A DNA stretch of 64,000 nucleotides from Urophycis tenuis (lineage: Eukaryota; Chordata; Actinopteri; Gadiformes; Phycidae): the NCBI GenBank assembly GCA_036785325.1, contig JAXIVH010000042.1, forward strand, positions 2,038,989-2,102,988, in the 5' to 3' direction. Numbering within the stretch: the stretch's first letter is position 1; every line of letters starts with the position of its first letter. Positions 18,076 to 31,226 of the stretch are shown one piece after another. A program made the translations under genes and the position numbers. Below the pieces are notes generated by a model. The model was not told the DNA's origin and did not search any database. It was given only the letters and a program-made list of their open reading frames with translations.

Positions 18076-20148
18076 GGTTCGTTAGAGTTATCTCGATGAC
18101 CCCCCCCACCTCATCCAACGACTCGGTAGTTGAATAGGGGATCAAAGGCAGTTGCACTCGCCAATATCTAGTCATCCGCAGCTCTCTTTTCCCATATTAC
18201 CAAGAATGAAGTAAAACGAAATGGTTATCTGTCTTGTTGTGATATAACCGCTGATTTGGAGATATAGACTTGTTTTTCCTTTTCCCAAAGTTTTTCTTTG
18301 TTCCAAGATGGAGGTCAATCTAGTTTGATTGAAGGTACTTCCAATGCATTGGTATATTTACTTATTTGAATAAAGACGAGTCACAGCTGGAGTGAGACTT
18401 TTCTTTTCCATTTCTATTTTAGTATAAACGTGCTATCGAAATATTAGGACACGTCATCAGTAGTGGACCCTGGGATCATAGGGTGTTTCTGGCCATTGTC
18501 ACTATACACCCTCACCCAAGGGAGGCCCCCCCGAGAGTGATCAATTCTCAAGGTGTGTCGTTTCCGAAATGGAATTGGTATTGGGTTTAAGCTTTTTTAG
18601 GAGTGATCATTTGTTGAGGTAACGTCGAGGTAAGTAAAGGTAAGTAAAACACTTTTTAGGATACATTGTTTTGGTTATGGAGAGGAGGGGGCACATACTT
18701 ACCCCCTGACCAGCACAAACCAGTTGTTAACACCGCTAGGTAGCCCTGGTTTGGCCAATCAGGGCCGGAGCTTGGTTCTTGTCCTCTGTTGGGTCCAGAT
18801 GAACTAGCAGAAAACTGGGGTCACGAAGGACCGAGGCCAGCCGTGACAAAGCACTGCCTCCACGGTCCCCCAATGCAGCTATCCTCAGCGATGGGTGTCC
18901 AGACCTAGGAAAGACCAAGACCAGCCCCGACCAGCGGTGCCTTCCCAGTCGGTCCCAGGGTAGGAAAGGCCAAGGCCAGCCGCGACTAAGCACTGCCTCC
19001 CTGGCCCCTCCAGGACCCCATGCCGAACAGCCTGTTAATAACAATTCCTGTGCCCCATACACCGCGCGACTACAGAGATTGTGTAGGAAGTTGACCTTAG
19101 AGAAGACTCAATGGCTTACTTTCCTCACCCAAAACAACAATTTCTTGGGGTAGTCTATTCTCGCCGTAGGTACTTCGGTAATGGGTTTTTTTGTGAAAAG
19201 TTTTCCGGATGAAATGCATGCTGGGTAATTGTCTTCTTCCTCCAATATGTCAAGTGTAGGTTAAGGTTAGGGTAGATTTAGGGGTAGAGTTAGCAGTTAA
19301 CCTTAACGTTAGGTTTGAAGTAAATGGGAGGGGTTGCGGTTAGGGTTAAGGTTAGGGCTGAGGTTAGGGTTAGGTATAAGGTTACGGTTTAGGGTTAAGG
19401 TTAGGGTTAAGGTTAGGGTTACGGTTAGGGCTAAGGTTAGGGCTAAGGTTAGAGTAAGGGTTAGGGTTAGCGTTACGGTTAGGGTAAGGTTAGGGTTAGG
19501 GTTAGAGGTTAGGGGTTAGGGGTTAGGGTTAAGATGAGGGCTGAGGTTAGGGTTAAGGTTAGGGCTGAGGGTAGGGTTAGGTTTAAGGTTAGGGATAAGG
19601 TTAGGGTTGGGGTTACGGCTGAGATTGGGGTTAAGGTTAGGGTTGAGGTTAGGGTTAGTGTTATGGATAAGGTTAGGTTAAGTGTTAGGGCCAAGGTTAG
19701 GGTTAAGGTTATGGTTAAGATTAGGGTTAGGGCTAGAATTAGGGTTAGGGCTAAGGTTAGGGTTAGGGTTATGGCTGAGGTTAGGGTTAAGGTTAGGTTT
19801 GAGGTTAGTGTTAAGGTTAGGGCCAAGGTTAGGGTTAGGGTTAAGGTTAGGGTTAGGGCTAAGGTTAGGGTTAGGGTTATGGCTGAGGCTAGGGTTAGGG
19901 CTAAAGTTAGGGCAAAGGTTAGAGTTAGGGTTAGCGTTAGAGTTAGGGTAGGGTTAGTGTTGGAGGTTAGGGTAGGCTTAGGGTTAGAGTTAGAGTAGGG
20001 GTTAGGGTTAGAGTTAGAGTAGGGGTTAGGGTTAGTGTTAAGGCTAAGGTTAGGGGTTGAGGTTAGTGTTAAGATTAGGGCCAAGGTAAGGGTTAGTGTT
20101 AGGGTTGAGTTAGGGTTAGGGCTAAGGTTAGGCCTATGGTTAGGGTTG
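18076..20148 (+). repeat. Unit 8, short
   Basis: Tract 19261-20148. AAAGTTTTTC near 18288 is shared with long units U4 and U5. Otherwise it matches the majority sequence. Confidence 0.95.
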
Positions 20149-22221
20149 GGTTCGTTAGAGTTATCTCGATGACCCCCCCCACCTCATCCAACGACTCGGT
20201 AGTTGAATAGGGGATCAAAGGCAGTTGCACTCGCCAATATCTAGTCATCCGCAGCTCTCTTTTCCCATATTACCAAGAATGAAGTAAAACGAAATGGTTA
20301 TCTGTCTTGTTGTGATATAACCGCTGATTTGGAGATATAGACTTGTTTTTCCTTTTCCCAAAGGTTTTCTTTGTTCCAAGATGGAGGTCAATCTAGTTTG
20401 ATTGAAGGTACTTCCAATGCATTGGTATATTTACTTATTTGAATAAAGACGAGTCACAGCTGGAGTGAGACTTTTCTTTTCCATTTCTATTTTAGTATAA
20501 ACGTGCTATCGAAATATTAGGACACGTCATCAGTAGTGGACCCTGGGATCATAGGGTGTTTCTGGCCATTGTCACTATACACCCTCACCCAAGGGAGGCC
20601 CCCCCGAGAGTGATCAATTCTCAAGGTGTGTCGTTTCCGAAATGGAATTGGTATTGGGTTTAAACTTTTTTAGGAGTGATCATTTGTTGAGGTAACGTCG
20701 AGGTAAGTAAAGGTAAGTAAAACACTTTTTAGGATACATTGTTTTGGTTATGGAGAGGAGGGGGCACATACTTACCCCCTGACCAGCACAAACCAGTTGT
20801 TAACACCGCTAGGTAGCCCTGGTTTGGCCAATCAGGGCCGGAGCTTGGTTCTTGTCCTCTGTTGGGTCCAGATGAACTAGCAGAAAACTGGGGTCACGAA
20901 GGACCGAGGCCAGCCGTGACAAAGCACTGCCTCCACGGTCCCCCAATGCAGCTATCCTCAGCGATGGGTGTCCAGACCTAGGAAAGACCAAGACCAGCCC
21001 CGACCAGCGGTGCCTTCCCAGTCGGTCCCAGGGTAGGAAAGGCCAAGGCCAGCCGCGACTAAGCACTGCCTCCCTGGCCCCTCCAGGACCCCATGCCGAA
21101 CAGCCTGTTAATAACAATTCCTGTGCCCCATACACCGCGCGACTACAGAGATTGTGTAGGAAGTTGACCTTAGAGAAGACTCAATGGCTTACTTTCCTCA
21201 CCCAAAACAACAATTTCTTGGGGTAGTCTATTCTCGCCGTAGGTACTTCGGTAATGGGTTTTTTTGTGAAAAGTTTTCCGGATGAAATGCATGCTGGGTA
21301 ATTGTCTTCTTCCTCCAATATGTCAAGTGTAGGTTAAGGTTAGGGTAGATTTAGGGGTAGAGTTAGCAGTTAACCTTAACGTTAGGTTTGAAGTAAATGG
21401 GAGGGGTTGCGGTTAGGGTTAAGGTTAGGGCTGAGGTTAGGGTTAGGTATAAGGTTACGGTTTAGGGTTAAGGTTAGGGTTAAGGTTAGGGTTACGGTTA
21501 GGGCTAAGGTTAGGGCTAAGGTTAGAGTAAGGGTTAGGGTTAGCGTTACGGTTAGGGTAAGGTTAGGGTTAGGGTTAGAGGTTAGGGGTTAGGGGTTAGG
21601 GTTAAGATGAGGGCTGAGGTTAGGGTTAAGGTTAGGGCTGAGGGTAGGGTTAGGTTTAAGGTTAGGGATAAGGTTAGGGTTGGGGTTACGGCTGAGATTG
21701 GGGTTAAGGTTAGGGTTGAGGTTAGGGTTAGTGTTATGGATAAGGTTAGGTTAAGTGTTAGGGCCAAGGTTAGGGTTAAGGTTATGGTTAAGATTAGGGT
21801 TAGGGCTAGAATTAGGGTTAGGGCTAAGGTTAGGGTTAGGGTTATGGCTGAGGTTAGGGTTAAGGTTAGGTTTGAGGTTAGTGTTAAGGTTAGGGCCAAG
21901 GTTAGGGTTAGGGTTAAGGTTAGGGTTAGGGCTAAGGTTAGGGTTAGGGTTATGGCTGAGGCTAGGGTTAGGGCTAAAGTTAGGGCAAAGGTTAGAGTTA
22001 GGGTTAGCGTTAGAGTTAGGGTAGGGTTAGTGTTGGAGGTTAGGGTAGGCTTAGGGTTAGAGTTAGAGTAGGGGTTAGGGTTAGAGTTAGAGTAGGGGTT
22101 AGGGTTAGTGTTAAGGCTAAGGTTAGGGGTTGAGGTTAGTGTTAAGATTAGGGCCAAGGTAAGGGTTAGTGTTAGGGTTGAGTTAGGGTTAGGGCTAAGG
22201 TTAGGCCTATGGTTAGGGTTG
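20149..22221 (+). repeat. Unit 9, short
   Basis: Tract 21334-22221. TTTAAACTTTT near 20660 is shared with U7, U10 and U14, but without their GATAAACTAG change, so this unit is mosaic. Confidence 0.95.
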
Positions 22222-24294
22222 GGTTCGTTAGAGTTATCTCGATGACCCCCCCCACCTCATCCAACGACTCGGTAGTTGAATAGGGGATCAAAGGCAGTTG
22301 CACTCGCCAATATCTAGTCATCCGCAGCTCTATTTTCCCATATTACCAAGAATGAAGTAAAACGAAATGGTTATCTGTCTTGTTGTGATATAACCGCTGA
22401 TTTGGAGATATAGACTTGTTTTTCCTTTTCCCAAAGGTTTTCTTTGTTCCAAGATGGAGGTCAATCTAGTTTGATTGAAGGTACTTCCAATGCATTGGTA
22501 TATTTACTTATTTGAATAAAGACGAGTCACAGCTGGAGTGAGACTTTTCTTTTCCATTTCTATTTTAGTATAAACGTGCTATCGAAATATTAGGACACGT
22601 CATCAGTAGTGGACCCTGGGATCATAGGGTGTTTCTGGCCATTGTCACTATACACCCTCACCCAAGGGAGGCCCCCCCGAGAGTGATCAATTCTCAAGGT
22701 GTGTCGTTTCCGAAATGGAATTGGTATTGGGTTTAAACTTTTTTAGGAGTGATCATTTGTTGAGGTAACGTCGAGGTAAGTAAAGGTAAGTAAAACACTT
22801 TTTAGGATACATTGTTTTGGTTATGGAGAGGAGGGGGCACATACTTACCCCCTGACCAGCACAAACCAGTTGTTAACACCGCTAGGTAGCCCTGGTTTGG
22901 CCAATCAGGGCCGGAGCTTGGTTCTTGTCCTCTGTTGGGTCCAGATAAACTAGCAGAAAACTGGGGTCACGAAGGACCGAGGCCAGCCGTGACAAAGCAC
23001 TGCCTCCACGGTCCCCCAATGCAGCTATCCTCAGCGATGGGTGTCCAGACCTAGGAAAGACCAAGACCAGCCCCGACCAGCGGTGCCTTCCCAGTCGGTC
23101 CCAGGGTAGGAAAGGCCAAGGCCAGCCGCGACTAAGCACTGCCTCCCTGGCCCCTCCAGGACCCCATGCCGAACAGCCTGTTAATAACAATTCCTGTGCC
23201 CCATACACCGCGCGACTACAGAGATTGTGTAGGAAGTTGACCTTAGAGAAGACTCATTGGCTTACTTTCCTCACCCAAAACAACAATTTCTTGGGGTAGT
23301 CTATTCTCGCCGTAGGTACTTCGGTAATGGGTTTTGTTGTGAAAAGTTTTCCGGATGAAATGCATGCTGGGTAATTGTCTTCTTCCTCCAATATGTCAAG
23401 TGTAGGTTAAGGTTAGGGTAGATTTAGGGGTAGAGTTAGCAGTTAACCTTAACGTTAGGTTTGAAGTAAATGGGAGGGGTTGCGGTTAGGGTTAAGGTTA
23501 GGGCTGAGGTTAGGGTTAGGTATAAGGTTACGGTTTAGGGTTAAGGTTAGGGTTAAGGTTAGGGTTACGGTTAGGGCTAAGGTTAGGGCTAAGGTTAGAG
23601 TAAGGGTTAGGGTTAGCGTTACGGTTAGGGTAAGGTTAGGGTTAGGGTTAGAGGTTAGGGGTTAGGGGTTAGGGTTAAGATGAGGGCTGAGGTTAGGGTT
23701 AAGGTTAGGGCTGAGGGTAGGGTTAGGTTTAAGGTTAGGGATAAGGTTAGGGTTGGGGTTACGGCTGAGATTGGGGTTAAGGTTAGGGTTGAGGTTAGGG
23801 TTAGTGTTATGGATAAGGTTAGGTTAAGTGTTAGGGCCAAGGTTAGGGTTAAGGTTATGGTTAAGATTAGGGTTAGGGCTAGAATTAGGGTTAGGGCTAA
23901 GGTTAGGGTTAGGGTTATGGCTGAGGTTAGGGTTAAGGTTAGGTTTGAGGTTAGTGTTAAGGTTAGGGCCAAGGTTAGGGTTAGGGTTAAGGTTAGGGTT
24001 AGGGCTAAGGTTAGGGTTAGGGTTATGGCTGAGGCTAGGGTTAGGGCTAAAGTTAGGGCAAAGGTTAGAGTTAGGGTTAGCGTTAGAGTTAGGGTAGGGT
24101 TAGTGTTGGAGGTTAGGGTAGGCTTAGGGTAAGAGTTAGAGTAGGGGTTAGGGTTAGAGTTAGAGTAGGGGTTAGGGTTAGTGTTAAGGCTAAGGTTAGG
24201 GGTTGAGGTTAGTGTTAAGATTAGGGCCAAGGTAAGGGTTAGTGTTAGGGTTGAGTTAGGGTTAGGGCTAAGGTTAGGCCTATGGTTAGGGTTG
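22222..24294 (+). repeat. Unit 10, short
   Basis: Tract 23407-24294. GCTCTATTTTCCC near 22327 is shared only with U14. It also carries TTTAAACTTTT, GATAAACTAG, GACTCATTGG and GGGTAAGAGTTAG. Confidence 0.95.
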
Positions 24295-26367
24295 GGTTCG
24301 TTAGAGTTATCTCGATGACCCCCCCCACCTCATCCAACGACTCGGTAGTTGAATAGGGGATCAAAGGCAGTTGCACTCGCCAATATCTAGTCATCCGCAG
24401 CTCTCTTTTCCCATATTACCAAGAATGAAGTAAAACGAAATGGTTATCTGTCTTGTTGTGATATAACCGCTGATTTGGAGATATAGACTTGTTTTTCCTT
24501 TTCCCAAAGGTTTTCTTTGTTCCAAGATGAAGGTCAATCTAGTTTGATTGAAGGTACTTCCAATGCATTGGTATATTTACTTATTTGAATAAAGACGAGT
24601 CACAGCTGGAGTGAGACTTTTCTTTTCCATTTCTATTTTAGTATAAACGTGCTATCGAAATATTAGGACACGTCATCAGTAGTGGACCCTGGGATCATAG
24701 GGTGTTTCTGGCCATTGTCACTATACACCCTCACCCAAGGGAGGCCCCCCCAAGAGTGATCAATTCTCAAGGTGTGTCGTTTCCGAAATGGAATTGGTAT
24801 TGGGTTTAAGCTTTTTTAGGAGTGATCATTTGTTGAGGTAACGTCGAGGTAAGTAAAGGTAAGTAAAACACTTTTTAGGATACATTGTTTTGGTTATGGA
24901 GAGGAGGGGGCACATACTTACCCCCTGACCAGCACAAACCAGTTGTTAACACCGCTAGGTAGCCCTGGTTTGGCCAATCAGGGCCGGAGCTTGGTTCTTG
25001 TCCTCTGTTGGGTCCAGATGAACTAGCAGAAAACTGGGGTCACGAAGGACCGAGGCCAGCCGTGACAAAGCACTGCCTCCACGGTCCCCCAATGCAGCTA
25101 TCCTCAGCGATGGGTGTCCAGACCTAGGAAAGACCAAGACCAGCCCCGACCAGCGGTGCCTTCCCAGTCGGTCCCAGGGTAGGAAAGGCCAAGGCCAGCC
25201 GCGACTAAGCACTGCCTCCCTGGCCCCTCCAGGACCCCATGCCGAACAGCCTGTTAATAACAATTCCTGTGCCCCATACACCGCGCGACTACAGAGATTG
25301 TGTAGGAAGTTGACCTTAGAGAAGACTCAATGGCTTACTTTCCTCACCCAAAACAACAATTTCTTGGGGTAGTCTATTCTCGCCGTAGGTACTTCGGTAA
25401 TGGGTTTTTTTGTGAAAAGTTTTCCGGATGAAATGCATGCTGGGTAATTGTCTTCTTCCTCCAATATGTCAAGTGTAGGTTAAGGTTAGGGTAGATTTAG
25501 GGGTAGAGTTAGCAGTTAACCTTAACGTTAGGTTTGAAGTAAATGGGAGGGGTTGCGGTTAGGGTTAAGGTTAGGGCTGAGGTTAGGGTTAGGTATAAGG
25601 TTACGGTTTAGGGTTAAGGTTAGGGTTAAGGTTAGGGTTACGGTTAGGGCTAAGGTTAGGGCTAAGGTTAGAGTAAGGGTTAGGGTTAGCGTTACGGTTA
25701 GGGTAAGGTTAGGGTTAGGGTTAGAGGTTAGGGGTTAGGGGTTAGGGTTAAGATGAGGGCTGAGGTTAGGGTTAAGGTTAGGGCTGAGGGTAGGGTTAGG
25801 TTTAAGGTTAGGGATAAGGTTAGGGTTGGGGTTACGGCTGAGATTGGGGTTAAGGTTAGGGTTGAGGTTAGGGTTAGTGTTATGGATAAGGTTAGGTTAA
25901 GTGTTAGGGCCAAGGTTAGGGTTAAGGTTATGGTTAAGATTAGGGTTAGGGCTAGAATTAGGGTTAGGGCTAAGGTTAGGGTTAGGGTTATGGCTGAGGT
26001 TAGGGTTAAGGTTAGGTTTGAGGTTAGTGTTAAGGTTAGGGCCAAGGTTAGGGTTAGGGTTAAGGTTAGGGTTAGGGCTAAGGTTAGGGTTAGGGTTATG
26101 GCTGAGGCTAGGGTTAGGGCTAAAGTTAGGGCAAAGGTTAGAGTTAGGGTTAGCGTTAGAGTTAGGGTAGGGTTAGTGTTGGAGGTTAGGGTAGGCTTAG
26201 GGTAAGAGTTAGAGTAGGGGTTAGGGTTAGAGTTAGAGTAGGGGTTAGGGTTAGTGTTAAGGCTAAGGTTAGGGGTTGAGGTTAGTGTTAAGATTAGGGC
26301 CAAGGTAAGGGTTAGTGTTAGGGTTGAGTTAGGGTTAGGGCTAAGGTTAGGCCTATGGTTAGGGTTG
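24295..26367 (+). repeat. Unit 11, short
   Basis: Tract 25480-26367. GATGAAGG near 24526 together with CCCCCAAGAG near 24750 is shared with U12 and U15. GGGTAAGAGTTAG late in the tract is shared with U7 and U10. Confidence 0.95.
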
Positions 26368-29148
26368 GGTTCGTTAGAGTTATCTCGATGACCCCCCCCA
26401 CCTCATCCAACGACTCGGTAGTTGAATAGGGGATCAAAGGCAGTTGCACTCGCCAATATCTAGTCATCCGCAGCTCTCTTTTCCCATATTACCAAGAATG
26501 AAGTAAAACGAAATGGTTATCTGTCTTGTTGTGATATAACCGCTGATTTGGAGATATAGACTTGTTTTTCCTTTTCCCAAAGGTTTTCTTTGTTCCAAGA
26601 TGAAGGTCAATCTAGTTTGATTGAAGGTACTTCCAATGCATTGGTATATTTACTTATTTGAATAAAGACGAGTCACAGCTGGAGTGAGACTTTTCTTTTC
26701 CATTTCTATTTTAGTATAAACGTGCTATCGAAATATTAGGACACGTCATCAGTAGTGGACCCTGGGATCATAGGGTGTTTCTGGCCATTGTCACTATACA
26801 CCCTCACCCAAGGGAGGCCCCCCCAAGAGTGATCAATTCTCAAGGTGTGTCGTTTCCGAAATGGAATTGGTATTGGGTTTAAGCTTTTTTAGGAGTGATC
26901 ATTTGTTGAGGTAACGTCGAGGTAAGTAAAGGTAAGTAAAACACTTTTTAGGATACATTGTTTTGGTTATGGAGAGGAGGGGGCACATACTTACCCCCTG
27001 ACCAGCACAAACCAGTTGTTAACACCGCTAGGTAGCCCTGGTTTGGCCAATCAGGGCCGGAGCTTGGTTCTTGTCCTCTGTTGGGTCCAGATGAACTAGC
27101 AGAAAACTGGGGTCACGAAGGACCGAGGCCAGCCGTGACAAAGCACTGCCTCCACGGTCCCCCAATGCAGCTATCCTCAGCGATGGGTGTCCAGACCTAG
27201 GAAAGACCAAGACCAGCCCCGACCAGCGGTGCCTTCCCAGTCGGTCCCAGGGTAGGAAAGGCCAAGGCCAGCCGCGACTAAGCACTGCCTCCCTGGCCCC
27301 TCCAGGACCCCATGCCGAACAGCCTGTTAATAACAATTCCTGTGCCCCATACACCGCGCGACTACAGAGATTGTGTAGGAAGTTGACCTTAGAGAAGGCT
27401 CAATGGCTTACTTTCCTCACCCAAAACAACAATTTCTTGGGGTAGTCTATTCTCGCCGTAGGTACTTCGGTAATGGGTTTTTTTGGTGAAAAGTTTTCCG
27501 GATGAAATGCATGCTGGGTAATTGTCTTCTTCCTCCAATATGTCAAGTGTAGGTTAAGGTTAGGGTAGATTTAGGGGTAGAGTTAGCAGTTAACCTTAAC
27601 GTTAGGTTTGAAGTAAATGGGAGGGGTTGCGGTTAGGGTTAAGGTTAGGGCTGAGGTTAGGGTTAGGTATAAGGTTACGGTTTAGGGTTAAGGTTAGGGT
27701 TAAGGTTAGGGTTACGGTTAGGGCTAAGGTTAGGGCTAAGGTTAGAGTAAGGGTTAGGGTTAGCCTTACGGTTAGGGTAAGGTTAGGGTTAGGGTTAGAG
27801 GTTAGGGGTTAGGGGTTAGGGTTAAGATGAGGGCTGAGGTTAGGGTTAAGGTTAGGGCTGAGGTTAGGGTTAGGTTTAAGGTTAGGGATAAGGTTAGGGT
27901 TGGGGTTACGGCTGAGATTGGGGTTAAGGTTAGGGTTGAGGTTAGGGTTAGTGTTATGGATAAGGTTAGGTTAAGTGTTAGGGCCAAGGTTAGGGTTAAG
28001 GTTATGGTTAAGATTAGGGTTAGGGCTAGAATTAGGGTTAGGGCTAAGGTTAGGGTTAGGGTTATGGCTGAGATTAGGGTTAAGGTTAGGTTTGAGGTTA
28101 GTGTTAAGGTTAGGGCCAAGGTTAGGGTTAGGGTTAAGGTTAGGGTTAGGGCTAAGGTTATGGTTAGGGTTATGGCTGAGGCTAGGGTTAGGGCTAAAGT
28201 TAGGGCAAAGGTTAGAGTTAGGGTTAGCGTTAGAGTTAGGGTAGGGTTAGTGTTGGAGGTTAGAGTAGGCTTAGGGTTAGAGTTAGAGTAGGGGTTAGGG
28301 TTAGAGTTAGAGTAGGGGTTAGGGTTAGTGTTAAGGCTAAGGTTAGGGGTTGAGGTTAGTGTTAAGATTAGGGCCAAGGTAAGGGTTAGTGTTAGGGTTG
28401 AGTTAGGGTTAGGGCTAAGGTTAGGCCTATGGTTAGGGTTGGGGTTGAGGTTATCCCTAGGGTTAGAGTTAGAGCTAGAGATTGAGGAAGGTAGAGTCAA
28501 GGTGAGACAGTCTGTACGGACTGAACTCACCCCCGCCGGATCGGGCTAGTACACTCTATCTCCCCCAACTCCCTCATTTCCATGAGGGAAGACAGGGGAG
28601 AAGAGATGGGAGGAGTATATATATTTAATATATATTTTTTTTAGTAAATAAATACATCGAGAGACTCACAGCTGGAGCGGGTTTTAATCTTTGTATTCAA
28701 GGTTGTTCCTCCTCTTTTGATTCCTCGCTGGTGGTGCGTCGTCTCCACCTAGTGGTCGTTTTGTGAAAAAGAGTTATAGAAATAGAAATAGAAATACTCT
28801 ATTGTTCCCAGGTTGGGAAATTGCATTAATAGGTAAGTAATAATAATAATAACAATAATAATAGGTAATTGCAATAGTTGGTAAGGTAATCTATATTTAA
28901 TTTATTTATTTATATTTGTATATTTATTTAGTCTATTTATTTATTCATTTTTGTTTATTTATTTATTTAGATAAAGAGGATCACAGCTGGAGTGAGTTTT
29001 TAGTCTTTGTGTTAAAGGCTGGTTGCCTTCTTTTGATTCTTCAGTGGTGGTCCATCGCCTCCATCTAGTGGTCGTTTTGTGAATAACAGTTGGTAAGGTA
29101 ATATAAATGGGTTGTGTAGAGAGCCCGTTCTTTCGATGGCCCTGTCTC
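26368..29148 (+). repeat. Unit 12, long
   Basis: Tract about 27554-28481. A single long unit between blocks of short units. Shares GATGAAGG and CCCCCAAGAG with U11 and U15, AGAAGGCTC with U17, and an extra G (TTTTTTGGTGAAAAG) with U18. It carries more private substitutions inside the tract than most units. Tail subfamily L1. Confidence 0.95.
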
Positions 29149-31226
29149 GGTTAGGTTCGTTAGAGTTATCTCAATGACCCCCCCCACCTCATCCAACGAC
29201 TCGGTAGTTGAATAGGGAATCAAAGGCAGTTGCACTCGCCAATATCTAGTCATCCGCAGCTCTCTTTTCCCATATTACCAAGAATGAAGTAAAACGAAAT
29301 GGTTATCTGTCTTGTTTTGATATAACCGCTGATTTGGAGATATAGACTTGTTTTTCCTTTTCCCAAAGGTTTTCTTTGTTCCAAGATGGAGGTCAATCTA
29401 GTTTGATTGAAGGTACTTCCAATGCATTGGTATATTTACTTATTTGAATAAAGACGAGTCACAGCTGGAGTGAGACTTTTCTTTTCCATTTCTATTTTAG
29501 TATAAACGTGCTATCGAAATATTAGGACACGTCATCAGTAGTGGACCCTGGGATCATAGGGTGTTTCTGGCCATTGTCACTATACACCCTCACCCAAGGG
29601 AGGCCCCCCCGAGAGTGATCAATTCTCAAGGTGTGTCGTTTCCGAAATGGAATTGGTATTGGGTTTAAGCTTTTTTAGGAGTGATCATTTGTTGAGGTAA
29701 CGTCGAGGTAGGTAAAGGTAAGTAAAACACTTTTTAGGATACATTGTTTTGGTTATGGAGAGGAGGGGGCACATACTTACCCCCTGACCAGCACAAACCA
29801 GTTGTTAACACCGCTAGGTAGCCCTGGTTTGGCCAATCAGGGCCGGAGCTTGGTTCTTGTCCTCTGTTGGGTCCAGATGAACTAGCAGAAAACTGGGGTC
29901 ACGAAGGACCGAGGCCAGCCGTGACAAAGCACTGCCTCCACGGTCCCCCAATGCAGCTATCCTCAGCGATGGGTGTCCAGACCTAGGAAAGACCAAGACC
30001 AGCCCCGACCAGCGGTGCCTTCCCAGTCGGTCCCAGGGTAGGAAAGGCCAAGGCCAGCCGCGACTAAGCACTGCCTCCCTGGCCCCTCCAGGACCCCATG
30101 CCGAACAGCCTGTTAATAACAATTCCTGTGCCCCATACACCGCGCGACTACAGAGATTGTGTAGGAAGTTGACCTTAGAGAAGACTCAATGGCTTACTTT
30201 CCTCACCCAAAACAACAATTTCTTGGGGTAGTCTATTCTCGCCGTAGGTACTTCGGTAATGGGTTTTTTTGTGAAAAGTTTTCCGGATGAAATGCATGCT
30301 GGGTAATTGTCTTCTTCCTCCAATATGTCAAGTGTAGGTTAAGGTTAGGGTAGATTTAGGGGTAGAGTTAGCAGTTAACCTTAACGTTAGGTTTGAAGTA
30401 AATGGGAGGGGTTGCGGTTAGGGTTAAGGTTAGGGCTGAGGTTAGGGTTAGGTATAAGGTTACGGTTTAGGGTTAAGGTTAGGGTTAAGGTTAGGGTTAC
30501 GGTTAGGGCTAAGGTTAGGGCTAAGGTTAGAGTAAGGGTTAGGGTTAGCGTTACGGTTAGGGTAAGGTTAGGGTTAGGGTTAGAGGTTAGGGGTTAGGGG
30601 TTAGGGTTAAGATGAGGGCTGAGGTTAGGGTTAAGGTTAGGGCTGAGGGTAGGGTTAGGTTTAAGGTTAGGGATAAGGTTAGGGTTGGGGTTACGGCTGA
30701 GATTGGGGTTAAGGTTAGGGTTGAGGTTAGGGTTAGTGTTATGGATAAGGTTAGGTTAAGTGTTAGGGCCAAGGTTAGGGTTAAGGTTATGGTTAAGATT
30801 AGGGTTAGGGCTAGAATTAGGGTTAGGGCTAAGGTTAGGGTTAGGGTTATGGCTGAGGTTAGGGTTAAGGTTAGGTTTGAGGTTAGTGTTAAGGTTAGGG
30901 CCAAGGTTAGGGTTAGGGTTAAGGTTAGGGTTAGGGCTAAGGTTAGGGTTAGGGTTATGGCTGAGGCTAGGGTTAGGGCTAAAGTTAGGGCAAAGGTTAG
31001 AGTTAGGGTTAGCGTTAGAGTTAGGGTAGGGTTAGTGTTGGAGGTTAGGGTAGGCTTAGGGTTAGAGTTAGAGTAGGGGTTAGGGTTAGAGTTAGAGTAG
31101 GGGTTAGGGTTAGTGTTAAGGCTAAGGTTAGGGGTTGAGGTTAGTGTTAAGATTAGGGCCAAGGTAAGGGTTAGTGTTAGGGTTGAGTTAGGGTTAGGGC
31201 TAAGGTTAGGCCTATGGTTAGGGTTG
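29149..31226 (+). repeat. Unit 13, short
   Basis: Tract 30339-31226. Private changes include CTCAATGACC near its start, TAGGGAATC, TTGTTTTGATA and GAGGTAGGTAAAGG, the last of which disrupts one of the tandem GTAAGT sites. Confidence 0.95.
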